Part shown: positions 33,983 through 44,861 of the stretch, one piece after another
Layout: each line of letters begins with the position of its first letter
How positions within the stretch are numbered: the first letter of the stretch is position 1
From: Chara braunii
Lineage: Eukaryota; Streptophyta; Charophyceae; Charales; Characeae
DNA: 64,000 bases
Direction: 5' to 3'
Assembly: GCA_003427395.1 (NCBI GenBank)
Contig: BFEA01000004.1
Span: forward strand, 8,487,594 to 8,551,593
Notes under the pieces: generated by a model
What the model saw: the letters and a program-made list of their open reading frames with translations, nothing else
Databases searched by the model: none
What the model was told of the DNA's origin: nothing
Program-made: the position numbers and the translations under genes

Positions 33983-34234
33983 ACCACATAGAGTTCCATT
34001 GCGTCCGGTCCAACACAAAATCGAGTTGATAGTTGGATAAAACCGAGCGAATCTGAAATTCGTGCGCCCGTTTTGTTTGTCCCTAAGAAAGGAGGTAAAC
34101 TGCGCCGAACCACATGGAGTTCCCTTGCGTCTGGTCCAACACAAAATCGAGTTGATAATTGGATCAAACCGAGCGAATCTGAAATTCGTGCGCCCGTTTT
34201 GTTTGTCCCTAAGAAAGGACGCAAACTGCGGATG
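33983..34234 (+). repeat. In-frame 126-bp tandem duplication at the RT start
   Basis: 33983-34108 and 34109-34234 are near identical (ACCACAT.GAGTTCC... to ...AAGAAAGGA.G.AAACTGCG). The 126 bp is 42 codons, so the duplication does not shift the frame. Confidence 0.9.
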
Positions 34235-34914
34235 TGTATTGACTACTGTATATTGAATCGAATAACCAAAAAAAAAAGACATCCTTTGCCACACATTTAT
34301 GATTTGCTTGATGTTGCAGGTGGGTACAAGGCCTTTTCCAAGATTGATCTCAAGCCTGGTTACGACCAGATTAAAGTCGATCCTGCAGACCGACACAAAT
34401 GTGCATTCAAGACTCGCAATGGGCTGTAAGAATTCACCGTTATACTCTTCAGTCTCACGAATGCACAGACCACCTTTTAAAGTCTTATTGACAAGGTATT
34501 CCGTAAATAAATCAATTTATTGTCGTTTATCTAGATGACATTCTAATTTTCGACAAGTTGATGGAGGACCACATGAGACACCTTGAGGAGGTGTTACAGA
34601 TCCTCAATGACACATAGCTCCATCTCAACTTAGAGAAATCTACGTTTGGAAGATGCATCGTTATCTATCTTAGACATCGATTGTTTGCCGCAAACCTAAA
34701 ACCAGAAACAACCAAAATTAAGGTCATTCGCAAGTGGTCTTGACGTGCAAATGTCTGTGAACTGTGTTTTTTTCTTGGTCTTGCATCACACTATAACAAG
34801 TTTGTGTCCAAATCTTCTGTCATTGCCCTTCCATTGTTCAAACTCACAAGCAAAAACATATCTTACACATGGAATAGAGAATGTACAACGACCTTCCAAG
34901 CCTTGAAAGAACTA
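34100..34914 (+). pseudogene. Gypsy reverse transcriptase
   Basis: After the duplicated segment the frame reads PVLFVPKKGRKLRMCIDYCI, then LPHIYDLLDVAGGYKAFSKI followed by DLKPGYDQI, the classic Ty3/gypsy RT fingers and palm (LRMC.DYR.LN; FSKIDL..GY.QI). The active site YLDDIL is at about 34528-34545 in another frame, followed by HLEEVLQ.L and EKS.F near 34600-34650. TFQALKE near 34893 marks the connection to RNase H, where the MITE interrupts. Frameshifts and stops make it non-functional. Confidence 0.9.
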
Positions 34915-35273
34915 CCATTTCGTCAAAATGGACATTTTTTATTTTTTGAACGAAATTGAAACCGACTTTTTTTCTTAACATTTATGGCCGAAAACTCAGT
35001 CTAAATTTGCTGCTCTAAAGGGTCCGACGTTTTTAAAACGCTGGACCCCCTATATGTATCTGAACCTAGCTTGAGACCAGATACATCCAGGCGGTCCCCC
35101 CTGGATGTATCTCGTCTCAAGATTAGTCTTGATACATCAAAGGGCTCCATCGTTTTAAAAACGTTGAATCCTTAGGAGCAACAAATTTAGACTGAGTTTT
35201 TAGCCAAAAAAATTCAAAAAACTGAGTTTCAATTTCGTTCAAAAAATAAAAAATATCCATTTTGACGAAATGG
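34915..35273. mobile_element. Foldback MITE inserted in the gypsy element
   Basis: A 359-bp element that is almost entirely inverted repeat. CCATTTCGTCAAAATGGA at the left reappears inverted at the right end (35256-35273), and the arms continue inward through GAACGAAATTGAAAC, ACTCAGTCTAAATTTG and the GATACATCCAG block, meeting near 35095. Arms are about 170 bp with small indels. It splits the RNase H connection (left TFQALKE, right VEKTLI.HPVL). No protein is encoded. The target duplication is not clear. Confidence 0.85.
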
Positions 35274-36310
35274 AAGTTGAAAAGACTTTGATAAGTCATC
35301 CAGTGCTCCACATGGCAGATCCCAAACTCACATTAGAAGCCACTACGAATGCGAACCTATAGAAGATTGACGCAATGCTGCAACAAGATGATGGTGATGA
35401 CTTACATCCGCTACTACAACCAGCACATGCCAAGTCAATAGGTAGCTACTTCCCCCTCCATTAGAGAGCTTTATGTCTTTAGAGAAGCATTAGACCACTG
35501 AAAACATTACCACTTGGATCACTATTTCTACATGTTCTCATACCATGAGACTTTAAAATGAATCAAGACAAAATAATTCATCTACTACCAGTTGGTTGCA
35601 TGAGATTGATGTGTATGATTACTTAAACATAAGAAAGGGTGTTACAATCGTGTTGCGGATGCTTTGTCTCACCACCCTGAGTACATGACTTGCCTGGGGA
35701 GCTTCCACGATCTTTGGAAGAAATTGAAGGAGAAATTGATGTGTATGATTACTTAAACATAAGAAAGGCTGTTACAATCGTGTTGCGGATGCTTTGTCTC
35801 ACCACCTTGAGTACATGACTTGCCTGGGGAGCTCCTACGATCTCTGGAAGAAATTGAAGAACAAATTAGTGGAGCAAATTGCCAAGAAATCTGGAACTCA
35901 GTCCCGTCCTTATGCAAATGAAAGCTGACCTAGCAGTCGGCCTAATTTGCAAGAGTGTGAAGGTGTACTCTTATGACGCTATGAAGAATACGACCAATTG
36001 TGTGTACTCAAGCTCATAGTCGGAGTGAACACTTTGGTTTTGAAAAAAACTACGAAAACCTATTGAAAAAGTTGTTTGGCCTGCGATGAAAGGAATGACC
36101 AAAACGTTTGTGGATGAGTGTCAAACTATGAAAGCCTATTGAAAAAATTGTTTGGCCTGGGATGAAAGGAATGACCAAAAAGTTTGTGGCTGAGTGTCAA
36201 GTTTGTCAACGCATCAAACCATCCCGACAAAATCCCAATGGGCTGCTGCATCCTCTTCCTATCCCCGATGATCTTGGTGAGTCTGTCTCCGTTGACTTCA
36301 CATACATAGG
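35274..36310 (+). pseudogene. Gypsy RNase H remnant and integrase N-terminus
   Basis: VEKTLI.HPVLHMADPKL at the start resumes the RNase H region. NRVADALSHHPEYM near 35650 is the region before integrase ('VADALSR' type), present twice through a 130-bp tandem duplication (35605-35734, 35735-35864). A second duplication of 76 bp (36047-36122, 36123-36198) covers the start of the zinc-binding domain, which then reads FVAECQVCQRIKPSRQNPNG and LLHPLPIPDD. SVDFTYIGKK is the beginning of the catalytic core before the nested insertion. Confidence 0.8.
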
Positions 36311-38854
36311 AAAGAAGAGCAGCAATTTATGAGAGAATAACAAAGATTAAAACCATATGAAAAACTCAGAAGAAGATGCCTTGAGCATTAATATCACGGC
36401 GTACAACATCTCCTCCTCCAGCAACCCAACCCTTCCACTCAATATGCCACTCAGATTGAGGTACACAATCCTACTAGTTCTATCTTTATATACTAAACTC
36501 TATGCCCCGTACGTCGGGACGGAGTCCCTCCTTGGGCAGAAATTACCCCAAGGCAAAACCCACATGTTTCTCTAAGAAAATTTTCNAATGGTCCGAGCCT
36601 AGATTATGGCCCAAATGCAGCCTTCTGTACCTAAGCGAGAACCAATATCAATTCTTCACAGCGCATCGCCGCGCGAAACGTAAAATAAAATATAAAAATA
36701 TAAAAATAAAATTTATTTGAAAGGTTGTGATAAGGACTCGAAAATGCGGAAAAACAATGACACCATCAGCTTAGTGTCTCTCAGTCGTACTTCGACACCT
36801 GTGTCCGAGTTACTACTGAGTTGGATTTCCCCGTCCTGCGTTGCGATATGCGTCTTCAGGCAATATATGAGAATCGACTGCCGCCGATTCCTTACATAGA
36901 CCTGCTGCTTCTTGCCGAGTTACTTGGCCGACGTGTTTCACTGCTCCTCATTACAAGACAAACGACCCCCTCATGTCGTGTACACAGTAGATAGTGGTTG
37001 TCGCTCAGTCTTTGAAAACGTGTTTCCAACCACTCCTGTCAGCGGCTCCTAGAGCTGGGGACCCTCCCTCCTTTTCATCCATTCGAGACCCTTGGTGACT
37101 ACCTTCCGGGGGTAGTCCAATTTCCTAAGCTTAGCAGCAAGCGTAAGGACGCCCAGACATATCGTCCCTTCGTCATTGCAGTTCCGAGAGATCCTAAGAA
37201 TGGTGTTGGCCACAACGCGAATTTTGCCTTTTTAGGCCCAAATGAGTCGAAGTCTGTGTATGTACGGTACTTTAGTGGGTTTCGGGACCAAACGGTCCCT
37301 GCATTTTTGAATTTGTGAGCAGATAATATGTGAGCCCTTGTTTCTGATACTATTAGCCTGGTCTCCAGAAAATCCAAAATCCCAGCCCTAGAATCAGTTC
37401 GTTTCAGTCTTAGATCCTCCGGATAACACCTTGTAATCTGGTCCAGCCGGGCATTGGCCTTTGCCAGTCCTTCTGGGTCCCCCTTTTTTAAGAAAGAAAT
37501 GATTACTAAATCGTCGATGTACCGCTTCCCAGAAATTAACTTACTATCAGCCCCAGGTGAGCTGATGAATTTGTATTCTGGGAACATGGACATTACACAG
37601 GCAAGTGGCGGACTAGCACTGCCGCCCATTGGAATTCCCTGCTTCTGTGCGAGGACTGCATCAACCACAAAAAACAGTGTTATCAAGTTGAAATCGAGTT
37701 AGCTGTAGCAGTTTGCTAAGGCGAAACGATTTCCACCTAGGCTCCCCATGGGATTTCCCAAATGTGGCACACCGCTTCCTGCTGTTGATTCGGATCCACC
37801 GGATACCTTGGGCTGAGAACTGTTGTATCAGCTATTCGACTGCCTGGTGAATTACATCGTGAGGCAGTTGAGTGAACATTTCTTTTATATCGTAGGTCCG
37901 TGCTACAAGTCCCAATAACGGGGCTTCACCTTCTTTGTTCACTTTTGCGATCTCCAAACGCAGATCGCCGATTGTCCGTAGGTTGAAATGCGGACTTTTC
38001 ACTCGTTTAATCAATTTATTGAGAGCAGTCGATAGCATGCCAGACGCAGACCGGAAAGGACTTTGGAAAGAAGGGACTATAGGTCTCCTTTTTTCTTTGT
38101 CCTTCTCCTTAGCCATTATATAGGCATACTGCAGTTTGCCGAGTCTGTCCCAACTAGTGATTTCTGCTAGGCCAGCCTCCACATACCGTGTCTTCATTTC
38201 CAGCAAGATTTTNCCCTTATCGATATTGACCCTCTCATAGTTGTTATTACTCAGAAACATTTTTTGCAAGCCTTGCTCGTACCGTTTGGGACATTCAATC
38301 CAAGTTTCACTTGGGTTGCGGTCCAATGGGGCAAGAACAAGGCCTTCAAATGCTCGCNTAATTCCCAAAACATATTCATTCAATACACACCCTGGTGGCA
38401 TGGTTTCTCCTTTCCTACTCACCGAGTCGAGGTGAATCCTCACCGTTTCAGAAACCAGACCTGTTTTACGAAGCCCATCCAGCGCCTCGTTGCAAGTTTG
38501 GTTGAGGCACTCCCTGTTAACCACCGAACCTGGAAACGGAATATTTTTCGCATTATGCAGAAATGATTTGATACCATCCACCTCACTGAGCTTAACGGCG
38601 ACATGCCCATTAGTTTTGGGCAAGTCGAAACTTTCGCACACGCAGTTGAATTCANTGTTCTGTGCGAAGCGTTTCTGATTATGTAAAAGATCGCCGACCG
38701 ACTTGGCTTTTAGCCAAACGGTGCGAGTCCTTTTTACATACACGTCAGCCAGCGGTTTTGGTAAAATGTGATCGCTTATCCAGTTCTTTACGAAGTCCTC
38801 AACTTTCTGTTTGTCAATAGAGGTGCAAAAGGGAATTTTTACAGTCACAGGAAT
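36311..38854 (-). mobile_element. Penelope-like element nested in the integrase
   Basis: The integrase core breaks after SVDFTYIGKKS (about 36310) and resumes with YLQVMVIVDRFTKF at about 38855 on the plus strand, so the 2.5 kb between is an insertion. It holds a minus-strand Penelope-like RT. The 770 bp downstream of the RT (36311-37080) shows no structured-RNA copy and no GIY-YIG endonuclease; there is a palindromic patch CCTTGG...CCAAGG near 36530. Exact borders and target duplication are unresolved. Confidence 0.7.
37084..38854 (-). pseudogene. Penelope-like reverse transcriptase (copy A), nearly complete
   Basis: The best-preserved of three RT relics. In minus-strand order: CVCESFDL and GHVAVKLSEVDGIKSFL; LAPLDRNPSE; GKLQYAYIMAKEKDKEKRRP into RRPIVPSFQSPF; ARTYDIKEMFTQLPHDVI (first catalytic Asp); an in-frame TAG and a frameshift near 37830-37690; QGIPMGGSASPPLACVM; RYIDDLVI (catalytic YIDD); DSRAGILDFLETRL; and after another frameshift LRISRNCN followed by LRKLDYPRKVVTKG. 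The GIPMG, xIDD, FLD and RxxRNC...LRxxxYP series is the Penelope-like (PLE) layout. No GIY-YIG domain was seen. The few breaks mean a recent loss. Confidence 0.7.
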
Positions 38855-39690
38855 TGATATTTGCAAGTGATGGTGATCGTTGACCGCTTTACAAAATTTA
38901 TGAATCAGATTCCATTGCCACCTCACGCCCCAACTGACCTTGTGATCGAGGAGTTTAACAAGAGGTACATTCTGCCGTATGGCCCAAAACTCTTGTAAGT
39001 GACCGGTGCACTAGGTTCATAAGTGCAGATTGGAAGGACTTCACCTCCCATATCTACGACATCAAACTCAAGATGGCGTCTGATCGACATCCTGAAGCCA
39101 ATGAATTGGCCGAGGAAATCAACCAGACCGTTATCCAGCTTCTCCGAGCTCTAATTGTTCCTGATCGGGACTCTTAGGATGAGGAATTCCCAATTGTGCA
39201 GCGGTTGTACAACAACTTCATGCACTCCTCCACCGAGAAGACACCAAATCGGTTGCACCTCGGGTGGCAGATTCACAATCCCCTATCCCATTTGTTTCTT
39301 GAGGCGACGCTTGGCCTAACACCTGGCCAGCCTGGCTACAACACTCTTCCCGCGATCTTGAATACTAACTTTTAAGCTCGATCGCTTGCTCAAGTTGTTG
39401 TTGCAGCTATGGGCAAGCGACACAGTGCCATGATGCTAACAAGAAGCGCCAACCTGGACCGTTTATGGTGGCGAGTTAAAGTTTGGATCAAAATGTCTGA
39501 CTTTTTTGAAGAAGACGGGGTGTTGCGAAAACTTCTTCCTCAATATTATAGTTTGTGGCAAATGCTGCAACAGGTGGGAGATGATTCGTTCGGTCCTCCT
39601 TATGTGATTGACGTGCCTCCTCATCATCGCACATATGCAGTCTTTCACCGCATCAAAGCTGTTTCTATACCTACCTCCTGAAACCTTTCT
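38855..39690 (+). pseudogene. Gypsy integrase core and GPY/F region
   Basis: YLQVMVIVDRFTKF and IPLPPHAPTDLVIEEFNKRY begin the DDE core; RFISADWKDFTSHIYDIKLK and ASDRHPEANELAEEINQ follow, then EEFPIVQRLYNNFMHSSTEK and TPNRLHLGW. At 39409-39681 WRVKVWIKMSDFFEEDGVLR then KLLPQYYSLWQMLQQVGDD, SFGPPYVIDVP and HHRTYAVFH is the GPY/F module. Some stops and shifts break the core. These match chromovirus integrases, which join element cDNA into the chromosome. Confidence 0.85.
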
Positions 39691-39703
39691 ATATTGAGCG
39701 CCG

Positions 39704-39890
39704 CTGACCGATCAAGGGCGGTTACGAGATTGATAGAATTGTTGAACAAAGTGGGAAAGGGGAAGAACAAGTGAGACAAGTCTATATCACTCATTAAACG
39801 AAATTTACTGGATTTCTAAGAGAGATTTACTGCGGAGTGCACCGCAAGTCGTCAAAGCCTATGAACTACTGATTGTCTCCGAACAGCAGC
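39704..39890 (+). pseudogene. Chromodomain-like C-terminus of integrase
   Basis: GGYEIDRIVEQSGKG near 39720, in one frame, and WISKRDLLRSAPQVVKAYE near 39810, in another, fit a degraded chromodomain of the chromovirus type (start 'YEV..Iv..R', end 'TWE...nL..ap.ll..Y'). Chromodomains steer these elements to particular chromatin. The central aromatic-cage strand is damaged by a stop and frameshift. Confidence 0.55.
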
Positions 39891-40036
39891 CACAGTCTAC
39901 CAATCAGCAACCAAAACAACAACCGAAGCTTACTCTACTCTCACTCCTACAGAACATATTCGATTACCCTTTGCCATCTACGCCTATGATGCATTGTGCA
40001 AGGACTCTAAGCGAGCTACGAAGGGACCTTGCTCTT

Positions 40037-40049
40037 GAGGGGGGGGTAG
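40037..40049 (+). other. Polypurine tract
   Basis: GAGGGGGGGGTAG immediately precedes a TGTAATGACC LTR-type start, where plus-strand synthesis is primed in LTR retrotransposons. Confidence 0.8.
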
Positions 40050-40600
40050 TGTAATGACCTGCTAAAACAAAGACTGAGAACACTGCTGATTTATGAGTTT
40101 TGCCGCTGGAATGAATGCCTTGCTGAGATTCCCGCATCCTGCTGAGTTTTCTAAGTCTGTGTGCCTGTCTGAGTGCTTGTCGGCTTGCGTGTGTGTGACC
40201 CGCAAGGGCACTTGTTTGTTAGGAGGCCCCGCAAGGCGGGTACCTAGATGTGGTCGTGACTTTGATGGTTGCAGGAGGGAAAACACTCAAGTGGCGGGAG
40301 TAGGCCCACGACACTTAAAGCAGTGGGTAAAAACACTCAAGTAGCAGGTAGGCTGGTACCACTCAGCTAGCGGTAGATGCGTCCGGAACTAGAGGCCGAG
40401 CAGAAGAAGACAACAAATTGATAATTCTTATACAGGCCCAATAGCTAGTAGGCTAGGTCTAGGCGTGTACTAGTCCAAGTAGCCTGAGTCTAGGGCCTGT
40501 GCGGACGATATCAGAGCCTGCACTAATGTTTCCCCTGAAAGGGAGGAGGTACCGATTGCTTGGAGGCCGCGCAGCTTGGAAATCACCGCCCAAGAGGTAA
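40050..40600 (+). repeat. Gypsy 3' LTR (right end approximate)
   Basis: Begins TGTAATGACC directly after the polypurine tract. Inside, ACACTCAAGT.GCGGGAGTAGG-like words recur (near 40287 and 40327), as do related AGGCTAGGTCTAGG / CTGAGTCTAGGGCC words near 40450-40500. No second copy was found 5' of gag, so the end (CA) cannot be fixed by comparison. Confidence 0.6.
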
Positions 40601-41417
40601 GTAGGTCGCTATATCTCCAGGCAGAGCAAGTTGCTCTGCCTCATTTGCGGTATGCCAGTTTGGGCGTCATGCTGCTTGAGCGGGCACTGGAGTAAGGAGC
40701 GCTGCTCCTCTAGCGCTGCCGGGGGGGAGAGACGCCTGGGTGACCTCCTTGACTATGGAGGAAGACCCCAGGTAGGTGAAGGACGAAGAAGGGGATAGGG
40801 AGAAGATCGGAGAGAGACTTACCTGACTATGGTGGACGCCATCTTCATCACGTTGTAAGGCGCTGCATCTGGAAGGCCGCAATGGGGTTGCGCTGCACCA
40901 AGAAGACTTCAAGGCAGAGGCAGGCATGGCGGCCTGAGCAGCAGCAGCCATAGCTGCTTTGTGTTGTCTTTTGCACAAAAGGGCAAGGCTCTTAATAGTC
41001 CGCCATAGCCGCAGCCTGGTTGAGGAGGAAGACGATGGAGGCCATGGCTATGGTGGACCTCTGGTGATGCCATTATTATTATTGAATAAGAGGGGAGGAG
41101 CAAAGGAGGACTTTGGTTGGCGAGAAGAAGGGGGGATTATCATTGGTCTTTTGCTGGTGTACGTCTTCTTCTTCTTCTTCTTCTTCTTCTCTATCTCTCT
41201 CTCCTCTCAAGTTCATCAGTTTCTTTTGCAATTGGACAGCGTTGTGCTTTTTCCTGAATTTTTCAGTTTGAAATTGGCCCGGATTGTAACATCTGTGATA
41301 TAATGGCTGGATAACATCCCTTCTTTGTTTGCTATCAAAATCATTTTCTGCATCTGAAAGTGCCCCCTATCCTCACACAGGCTTCCACTAAAGCGAATCG
41401 GTTGGCAGACACGAAGC
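40601..41417. other. Unassigned DNA, possibly more LTR
   Basis: Open frames on both strands are rich in A and S and show no domain. A (TTC)n tract lies at 41165-41190. May include the remainder of the 3' LTR. Confidence 0.4.
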
Positions 41418-41678
41418 ATCCGATCTGTCTATCGCTACTGTCGTCACCCTAATACAACGTATGGTTATTATAGCTGTATTTGGGGCAACGTTGAGTCTAG
41501 ACCATACTTGCGGCGCACTGGTGCGGTGCGCGATGCGGTGCGGTGCGCCCTGCGGAATGCACGCGGTGACACTGCGCATGCATGTGCGCGCGCGCGCATG
41601 AGGTGCGCCGTGCGCGCAGCGCATGGAGACGCGCTACTGTGCAAGGGTGCGCACTCTGCGCCATGCCTTTTTTCGGCT

Positions 41679-41680
<2 letters not shown>
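41418..41680 (-). repeat. GCGC-rich repeat, inverted partner of 43433-43600
   Basis: Read on the minus strand it contains CGCATCGCG, GCGCCGCA, GTATGGTCTAGAC and a tail with CGTTGTATTAGG. The same words in the same order occur on the plus strand at 43500-43570, with indels. The rest (41520-41660) is built of TGCGC/GCGCA words. Confidence 0.65.
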
Positions 41681-41689
<9 letters not shown>

Positions 41690-41712
<23 letters not shown>

Positions 41713-41734
41713 TTAGAGAGAGAGAGAGAGAGTT

Positions 41735-41801
<67 letters not shown>

Positions 41802-42038
41802 NNNNNNNNNNNNNNNNNNNNNNNNNNNNNNNNNNNNNNNNNNNNNNNNNNNNNNNNNNNNNNNNNNNNNNNNNNNNNNNNNNNNNNNNNNNNNNNNNNN
41901 NNNNNNNNNNNNNNNNNNNNNNNNNNNNNNNNNNNNNNNNNNNNNNNNNNNNNNNNNNNNNNNNNNNNNNNNNNNNNNNNNNNNNNNNNNNNNNNNNNNG
42001 GGAGAGAGAGAGAGGGAGAGAGAGAGAGAGAGAGCGGC

Positions 42039-42110
<72 letters not shown>
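41690..42110. repeat. (GA)n/(GT)n microsatellite with 198-N gap
   Basis: (GT) then (GA) with TTAGAGA interruptions, Ns from 41802 to 41999, then (GA), (GT) and (GA) again. Confidence 0.95.
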
Positions 42111-42112
<2 letters not shown>

Positions 42113-42529
42113 GTGTGCTGACACCATCGGACCAAAGAAACCGCCCTTATCAACGGCCAACATGAATCCGAAAGCGGGGCGCCATGCACAAAGGACAAAA
42201 AACATGGCGGTGTATCTTTCCATATTCCGACGAAAGATTCATTCCCATTTTGCTCATACGTTGGGTGGTGGAGAGCGAAGGGCCGTTGCTCCGCTACTTG
42301 AAAATGAGAATGAATCAGGTAAGCACGTAACGTATCTCTAGAACCTTTTTTTTGTTTTTTTTTTTGGAGAATCTCTGAACAAATTAGATTGAATCCTCCG
42401 CTTGAACATGGAAAGCTACATTGCCATATATGTCTTGTTTGCATGTCGAGTGTAGGGCAGCGAGCCCGTTGGTGAACAATACCGTTGAGGTTCTTTTTTT
42501 TTTTTTTTTTTTTTTACAGAAAAGTTTCG

Positions 42530-42810
42530 AAATGCCCCTGAAGTTTGCGCTTATTTGCATTTTGCCCCTCCGACGGCCGATTTACCCTGATTTGCCCCTC
42601 TGACAACATTTCAAGTTTCCAAAAAAAAACTGGTTTCGTTTGGGCCTGAAATATGTTCAATATGCCCCTACCGGTACCCATGCCAAATTTCCAGTATGCC
42701 CCTACGGAAAGCCGTTGGGTATCGACACAAGAATTAAAAGATACCCCTGCCAGTTCCGTGCATCTCTGCTGTACATTACCCTCCTAGCTCCACAGCTTTC
42801 TCAAAACACA

Positions 42811-42895
<85 letters not shown>

Positions 42896-43085
42896 CAGGA
42901 AGATGCATCCATTGCAAAAGGGTAAATAGAACAGCCACCACGGGAAATGGGACAGGCGGTCCGGTAGGGGCATTCCGAAAAGTTGCGCCCCTCACTGACA
43001 GGGGCCTGCACGAAAGTTCAGAGGGCCCAGGGGCAAATCAGGGTAAGTCGGCCGTCGGAGGGGCTGTCAGTTCCGCTGATTTTCT
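42530..43085. repeat. Foldback element with CCCCT-rich arms around a microsatellite
   Basis: The left arm reads CCCCTCCGACGGCCGATTTACCCTGATTTGCCCCT near 42565-42600; the minus strand of 43020-43070 repeats it as CCCCTCCGACGGCCGACTTACCCTGATTTGCCCCT. TATGCCCCTACCGG (42660) likewise returns as AATGCCCCTACCGG on the minus strand near 42970. The spacer contains (CA)n(GA)n at 42806-42891. Repeated TGCCCCT words inside each arm suggest an internal tandem origin. Confidence 0.8.
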
Positions 43086-43221
43086 TCCTTTACGTTTTTT
43101 TTCTTTTTATATAAAAAAAAAACTCCAGGAAAAACGGCTGTCAGCTCCATCGTTTTCTACTTCAGAAGTAATAAGAAGAGAACGTTGAGAGATCGCGACC
43201 CTCATCATGACTGAATCTGGC

Positions 43222-43268
43222 CTGCAAGAACCCTACCATACAGACTGCAAGAACCCTACCATACACAC
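43222..43268. repeat. 23-bp tandem duplication
   Basis: CTGCAAGAACCCTACCATACA occurs twice in a row. Confidence 0.9.
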
Positions 43269-43432
43269 AGAGTGTTACGCGGACTACAGGTTACTAAAAG
43301 CTTTCAGGCCAACGCGCGGCCTCTAAAAAAATATTTTTTTGGCTGCCCATTTCTTATTTTACGCGAGCAGGGGGCCGGGTCTACTACCACCCCTCACAAC
43401 TTTTTTCTTTTTTTTTCGACCCCCGTTTTTTT

Positions 43433-43600
43433 AGGTGCGCCACATGCAATGCACGCGCGTCGTGCGGGATGCTCAGTGCGGCGCACGTGCGCAGTACAGC
43501 GCATCGCGATGCGCCGCATGTATGGTCTAGACACATCAATAATGACTATATGTTGCATTCGGATGAAGATGGTAGAATGTGTTCTTGCTCCTATACCTCT
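43433..43600 (+). repeat. GCGC-rich repeat, inverted partner of 41418-41680
   Basis: Contains GCGCATCGCG, GCGCCGCAT, GTATGGTCTAGAC and a TGTTGCATTCGG tail corresponding to the minus strand of the partner. The two could be degenerate inverted termini of a 2.2-kb element. Confidence 0.6.
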
Positions 43601-44298
43601 TTCATAAAATTCTAACAAATTTTCCCGTTCTTCAAAAACCCAAACAAAAGGGGTTAATGAAGGTTGGCCAACAGGAGCATGGTCCCACTAGCAACGGGAT
43701 AGGATAGAAAAGATTTTGTGCGGGAGTTGAGTGACCCAAATCGTGTCATGCAGTACTCTTGATCCCACGATCAGTATTTTACATATATTACCCAAAAAAG
43801 TAAGGAGATATTTGTTCCACTCCTCCTCTCCTTAAACCACCAGTACTTGGCCCAGCTATTGAAGCCGAGCCTGAATTATGCTTGCGCGCCGATTTTTGCC
43901 GAGCCTCTGTCAAAATTAAAAAAAGTCGGTACCGATACCGGTACCGCGTTTCGGCACTGCGGCCTCTTTTGTTGGTTTTCTTTGAGGGACATCTTGTAGT
44001 CGTTCCGCCAGTAAGTGCACATCAGTTCCGTACAGAGCAGCGTTAGCTTTATTTCTTTGTATTTTTTTTCCTTTTCGTGTTTTCGGTTTCCGTACAGTCG
44101 CCGCGTGAGGCTCAAGGCTGCGTGGCGATGTTTTTGGTCCGTCCGTTCCCGCCTCCGCCGTCTTCGTGTCCTCCTGCCTGGCCCTCGTCGCTCCTACACC
44201 GTCGCACTGTCAATCGCCCCGCGTGGCCATCAATGTCACAACTTACACTACATTCATGAAGATGGCAACGTATCTTTCCCTGTTGTTCGGGTGGATTC

Positions 44299-44344
<46 letters not shown>

Positions 44345-44383
44345 GCCTTTCCCCTGACGAAAGGCAGCGCGTTCGACTGACCC

Positions 44384-44439
<56 letters not shown>

Positions 44440-44861
44440 CATGCGACGGGCTGGACGTGGAAGCGGGGCGATGGCAGAGCGGGCGGACAAGTGCAAGCAC
44501 CCGACGTGAAACCGCCTGTCTGTTTTCTTTTGTTTTTTTTTTCCGCCTTTCGGTTCACGACAACTTTCATCCCTACAGCTCAATGATTTCCGTACGTTGG
44601 CTGGCCGGCCAGGCACAAACGGTCGTAAACCTATGTCCCTTGTCGAACTACCGGCCTTGTCCCGACTGGGCCCGCGAGGCCTTCACAAATAAAACTGCCG
44701 AACCGGCACCGAGGCCCTGGGGTCGCGGCGCGTATACGGGAAGGCCCCGCGGCCGATGTATGGGCCAAGTACTGGTGGTTTAACACTGGGCATGCCCGTG
44801 CAAAGGAAGCTTCCTGCCAAAATCTTTTCAATCCGTTGGGGGTATGGCCAACCCCAAAAGA
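43601..44861. other. Unassigned DNA with two CT microsatellites
   Basis: (CT)n tracts lie at 44300-44342 and 44384-44436. The GC-rich flank 44090-44260 is open on both strands, but no protein is recognised. A short palindromic patch GGTACCGATACCGGTACC occurs near 43928. Confidence 0.5.

Larger units (their letters stand above)
32900..40600 (+). mobile_element. Degenerate Ty3/gypsy chromovirus with nested insertions
   Basis: In plus orientation the order is gag zinc knuckle, protease, reverse transcriptase, RNase H region, integrase, GPY/F region, chromodomain-like segment, polypurine tract, 3' LTR. That order (RT before integrase) defines Ty3/gypsy, and a C-terminal chromodomain defines chromoviruses. 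The copy is old: stops and frameshifts occur throughout. It carries a foldback MITE (34915-35273), a Penelope-like insertion (about 36311-38854) and three internal tandem duplications. No 5' LTR was recognised, so the left end is uncertain, and the right end of the 3' LTR is approximate. Confidence 0.85.
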
